A stretch of 10,000 bases of DNA from Actinidia chinensis (lineage: Eukaryota > Streptophyta > Magnoliopsida > Ericales > Actinidiaceae), in assembly GCA_009663005.1 (NCBI GenBank), contig VIGQ01000277.1, positions 15,001 to 25,000 on the forward strand, written 5' to 3'. Each line of letters starts with the position of its first letter. The first letter of the stretch is position 1. The notes beneath the pieces were generated by a model, which saw only the letters and a program-made list of their open reading frames with translations, was not told the DNA's origin and searched no databases. Shown in pieces: positions 7,632-10,000 of the stretch. The position numbers and the translations under genes are program-made.

Positions 7632-7827
7632 GAAAATTCCAACAAGCATGGAATTTTGGAGCTCCAACGTTCAACCGCCAATATTGTGGAGCATTGCGTA
7701 TGAGGAAAGAAATCTAAAGTCAAGAATGGTCGCGGACCCAAAGTTCTCAATATGCTGGCATGGAAGGAAGGTTCACCTACCTCCACTTCAGCATGCTCCC
7801 TGGCTTCTCCAAGATCTTATGGACTAA
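7632..7827 (+). pseudogene. Helitron protein, region before the Rep domain
   Basis: The frame from 7634 reads KFQQAWNFGAPTFNRQYCGA to a TAA at 7715-7717. A shifted frame from 7726 reads PKFSICWHGRKVHLPPLQ to a TAA at 7825-7827. Plant Helitron proteins have a similar YCGA segment and, shortly after, a C..GKV.LP.L segment before the N-terminal domain. These Cys-containing stretches are thought to be zinc-binding. One or more frame changes near 7718-7726 break the gene. Attribution is good because both segments occur in the right order and at the right distance from the domain that follows. Confidence 0.75.
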
Positions 7828-8814
7828 ATTTAGAGAAAACATAAGGGCCTACAATTCTATATTTGCATCACATTGATGGGAGGTCATGTGGACAATGGAA
7901 TAAACAATGGAGGCGGACCATACATTTTTAGGAATAATGGTCAAGACTCAAAACCACCACAAGATTGGGTCGTTACTCCACTTCCAGCAAAGACCAAAGT
8001 AATTTGCCGATGGGAGACAATATAATTTGAAGTCGTTTTACTGATGGGAGACAATATAATTTGCCAAATGCTGCTGAAGTGGTAGCTATAATAATCGAAG
8101 ATTTGGATGGTATGGCATTGAGATATTATTATTGATCATAGAAGCAATGGCTTGCAGAGAATCACAGACTTGCACCCCAGTTTTATGGCAATGCAATATC
8201 CATTTTTATTTCCGTATGGACTATATAGAAACAATCAGGGAAGACAACAAACAAAGTGGAAAAGTGTCATAATGTGCGAATTCTATGCATACAAAATCCA
8301 ACAAAGACAAACATTTTTGAAAGGGGGAAGATTGTTCCAGCAATATTTAGTGGATGCTTACACTGCTGTAGAAGGAGAATAACTTCATTGGGTTCGACAC
8401 AATCAGCCACAACTTAGAGCATAACTCTATAAATGCCTAATGGATGCTGTTGAGAGAGGAGACACTATGGCAACCTCAGTAGGCAAAAGAATCGTCCTGC
8501 CATTCTCCTTCACTGGTAGGCCAAGATATATGGTACAGAACTACCAAGATGCGATGGCAATATGTAGGTGGTTTGGGTACCCAGATTTATTTTTAACCTT
8601 CACTGCTAATCCGAAATGGCCAGAAATACGAGAACTCTTGAATTGCATCCCTGGACAAGGAGCAGAGGACAGACCAGACATTGAATGCAGGGTATTTCAA
8701 AATCAAGCTTGACCAATTAATGAAAGACTTGATACCAGGCCAACATTTCGAACGAGTACATCCTGATGACAAATACTCCAATCCCCCTGATGTTGAAAAT
8801 ATTATATCAGCAGA
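7826..8814 (+). pseudogene. Helitron helitron-like N-terminal (Rep) domain, broken
   Basis: Family segments run in order: KFRENIRAYNSIFAS (7826-7870); MGGHVDNGINNGGGPYIFR (from 7876); DGRQYNLPNAAEVVAIIIED (from 8043); RSNGLQRITDLHPSFMAMQY then PFLFPYG (8140-8217); SGRL-like GGRLFQQYLVDAYTA; MDAVERGDT (8440); SVGKRIVLPFSFTGRPRYM, NYQDAMAICRWFGYPDLFLT and NPKWPEI (8473-8631); and GQGAEDRPDI. This is the rolling-circle initiator part of Helitron RepHel proteins. One frame spans 8122-8712 with stops at 8380 and 8422. A one-base insertion near 8698 moves the rest to the frame 8699-8826. The expected HUH (H-U-H) segment is absent at about 8750-8758, and the downstream catalytic Tyr region and helicase are missing. 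It cannot be active. Confidence 0.95.
8009..8063 (+). repeat. Short direct duplication inside the Helitron gene
   Basis: A 21-base segment beginning GATGGGAGACAAT is present at 8009-8029 and again, identically, at 8043-8063, offset by 34 bases. It encodes the DGRQYNL motif twice. The offset is not a multiple of three, so the two copies lie in different frames. Confidence 0.9.
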
Positions 8815-9022
8815 TGTTGGAGGATAAAATATCCTTCATCATTCCCGACCGAGATAGGTCGAGCACAACTGCCGAACTATCGCTCCTTAGCAAGTTTGGC
8901 TGGCATCATCGCGCTGGAGCTCGGTTGGAAGCCTTGACCAGGCAGTGATTCCCAAGGCACGTTAGGGTCAGAGGGTAATGTTAGTGCACGACGAGTTAGG
9001 GGCATGATTGGGTCAGCTGCCA

Positions 9023-9103
9023 ACTCACTGACATGGCAGTCGACGAGTCTAGCCATGTGCCGATCTGCACTCTACTCATTGACGTGGCAGACGGTGCGTC
9101 TAG
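9023..9103 (+). promoter_or_regulatory. Tandem TGACRTGGCAG repeats upstream of the TATA box
   Basis: Two 30-base units, 9023-9052 and 9074-9103, match at about 24 positions and each contains TGAC(A/G)TGGCAG. The second has the ACGT core of plant bZIP sites (TGACGTGG); in the first the core has become ACAT, as CpG decay would produce. They lie 20-100 bp upstream of the TATA box, where LTR enhancers act. Confidence 0.6.
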
Positions 9104-9121
9104 GCACTCACTGAGCTGCAC

Positions 9122-9129
9122 TATAAAAG
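9122..9129 (+). promoter_or_regulatory. TATA box of the Tat-like LTR
   Basis: TATAAAAG in the context GCACTATAAAAGGCC is a near-perfect plant TATA box. Transcription would start near 9150-9160, in a CT-rich leader. Confidence 0.75.
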
Positions 9130-9367
9130 GCCAGGCCATTTCTCTCTCATGGGTATGCAATTTCAACTCACACACAATAATATCTCTCTCTACATTTCTT
9201 GTCACTAACTTGACCGTCAGAGAGCCGACTTAGAATAATTTCGGATGGTCTTTCTCATTATTCTTGTCTCGTAGGTCCGGCAAGTAGTCCTTTGCCACCA
9301 ACTTCCACCAATTAACCACTATCGGTATCTACGTTTCATTCCTTTCTCTCCCCACTACCCCACAATT

Positions 9368-9385
9368 CGGCCGTTTTGTAAAATC
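9368..9385 (+). promoter_or_regulatory. Degraded primer-binding site
   Basis: CGGCCGTTTTGTAAAA follows the LTR end. It resembles TGGCGCCGTCTGTGGGAA, the start of the internal region in many plant gypsy elements, with several changes. The assignment depends on position as much as on identity. Confidence 0.4.
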
Positions 9386-9430
9386 GACCTAGACATATGC
9401 AAAAATCAATTCCGTTGGGCATCCAGAAGC

Positions 9431-9580
9431 ATGAATGGTGGCAGAGCCAGTCGAGGAGACGAAGGGGAATACCCTCTCATGCCCAAAACGCAAGGCGAGA
9501 GGGGAACTAAGCTTTTGGACAATGCTCAGAAGGGTGGCCAAGGGCCCCTTCAGGTAAAAGGCAGGTCAGTCACTCCCTAA
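9431..9580 (+). pseudogene. Short gag-like N-terminal frame
   Basis: An ATG 47 bases after the primer-binding-like site opens a 49-codon frame that ends in TAA at 9578-9580. It starts MNGGRASRGDEGEYPLMPK and is rich in Gly, Arg, Lys and Gln. In Tat-lineage elements gag begins at about this distance from the LTR with a hydrophilic, Gly/Arg/Glu-rich stretch, so a truncated gag start is a reasonable reading. No conserved gag domain is reached before the stop, and the sequence then becomes AT-rich and noncoding. It may also be chance. Confidence 0.4.
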
Positions 9581-10000
9581 CGTCGAATAAGACAACAAAT
9601 ATGCTGTTGGCCCAATAGGAAACCCAAGAGCGAATTATTTTTTTTCAAATTAAATAGCAATCAAGATTAATTAAAATTTATGTAATCACTAGACAATAAA
9701 TTGCTTGTGAGTCAAAGTAATAAATGCAAGTATAAAGTAAAATCAAGAATATGAGAAAGCACACTAAGATTTACTGAGGTTCAACCACAACGTGTGGTCT
9801 ACGTCCTCCCAAAACCTTCGCAAGATCTTCTTCCACTATTAGCAATGAACAATTATAAAGTGGGGCTGATTTATAAAGTGCTAAGCTCACTTTTACACAA
9901 GAACTTATCCCCAAGTTCTTTCAGGTGATTTTGTCCAAAACCCTCTCAATCTTTCAAGTGTTTTTGTTCAAGTTACACTCAAACTTACTAGAATGCAAGT
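9581..10000. other. AT-rich, repeat-like tail, unclassified
   Basis: No open frame is recognised. The stretch TTTACTGAGGTTCAACC to CTACGTCCTCCC (about 9771-9809) resembles phrases scattered through plant genomes (GTGGTTCGG ... CCTACGTCC) in repeats I cannot name with confidence. A perfect 8-base hairpin, AAGAACTT/AAGTTCTT with a 6-base loop, lies at 9899-9920, and TTATAAAGTG occurs twice (9853-9862 and 9871-9880). Confidence 0.4.

Larger units (their letters stand above)
6441..8814 (+). mobile_element. Helitron (rolling-circle transposon) remnant
   Basis: The block reads on the + strand as the N-terminal and Rep-type part of a plant Helitron RepHel protein. The helitron-like N-terminal domain is unmistakable from 7826 to 8814. 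The region 6441-7717 is assigned by position, shared orientation and protein-like frames. The PIF1-type helicase domain and the element's 3' terminus (CTRR with hairpin) are absent, because the sequence switches to an LTR at 8815. The left end is not defined: I could not find a convincing 5' TC terminus. Frames change at least five times and contain stops, so the copy is dead. Confidence 0.85.
8815..9364 (+). repeat. 5' LTR (about 550 bp) of the Tat-like element
   Basis: It starts TGTTGG and ends near CCCCACA, giving TG...CA termini and an imperfect TGTTGG/CCCACA inverted repeat. U3 holds two 30-base ACGT-type repeats (9023-9103) and a TATA box at 9122. The R-U5 part has CT-rich leader sequence. 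The end is placed just before a primer-binding-site-like sequence at about 9368, with an uncertainty of a few bases. No second copy is available in the window for confirmation, so a solo LTR cannot be excluded, although the PBS-like sequence and gag-like frame argue against that. Confidence 0.55.
8815..10000 (+). mobile_element. LTR retrotransposon inserted in the Helitron, Tat-like, 5' part
   Basis: The Helitron frame ends exactly at a TGTTGG that opens an LTR-like sequence of different base composition. It is followed by a TATA box, a leader with phrases typical of Tat-lineage plant gypsy LTRs (near 9200-9230), a degraded primer-binding site and a short gag-like frame. If the insertion model is right, the target-site duplication is the five bases GCAGA at 8810-8814, and its partner lies right of the window. 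The right limit of the element is not seen. The AT-rich tail from about 9600 may be internal sequence or yet another insertion. Confidence 0.6.

Noticed and set aside
7241..7674. Three minus-strand frames of 63-80 codons
   Set aside because: They are antisense to the Helitron exon frames, rich in Phe/Leu/Tyr as expected from reversed A-rich coding, and show no domain.
8593..9233. Frames 8593-8781 (-), 8996-9205 (-) and 9033-9233 (+)
   Set aside because: The first is antisense to the Helitron Rep domain; the others lie across the LTR promoter and leader.
1..10000. CRISPR array, tRNA or rRNA gene, bacterial operon or novel defence system
   Set aside because: The only repeat array is the palindrome set in the LTR, which lacks fixed repeats and unique spacers; no RNA gene was recognised, and all coding traces are plant transposon proteins.

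Overview
The window looks like intergenic DNA from a flowering plant: AT-rich, with no intact gene and a stack of decayed transposable elements. The species cannot be read from it. No long open frame survives. Coding origin is recognised from conserved protein motifs that reappear in shifting frames between stop codons.

Left half (1-5109, + strand): the 3' part of an old Ty3/gypsy LTR retrotransposon of the Athila type. It holds the gag C-terminus, an Athila-style DLG aspartic protease, a large internal deletion that removed reverse transcriptase, RNase H and most of integrase, the integrase C-terminal GPF segment, about 1.8 kb of noncoding 3' region, a purine-rich tract and a roughly 1.7 kb 3' LTR. 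The LTR carries a terminal hairpin, an array of about ten TTCGAA-centred palindromes, a TATA box and a diverged 45-bp direct repeat. The 5' half of the element lies outside the window.

Middle (5110-6440): AT-rich sequence in which I recognise no gene. From 6440 to 8814 on the + strand lies a Helitron rolling-circle transposon remnant. The helitron-like N-terminal (Rep) domain is clear at 7826-8814 but is broken by frameshifts and stops, and the segment expected to carry the catalytic HUH motif is missing. Upstream are several short protein-like open frames and two candidate phase-1 introns (7219-7321 and 7538-7631) that would join the frames cleanly.

Right end (8815-10000): the Helitron frame stops at a TGTTGG junction where a second LTR retrotransposon appears to have inserted. 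It has an LTR of about 550 bp with a TATA box and tandem ACGT-type motifs, a degraded primer-binding site and a short gag-like frame, and resembles Tat-lineage elements. The last 400 bp is AT-rich, repeat-like and unclassified.

The elements do not act together. This is a nested record of insertions and decay, and I found no new functional system.
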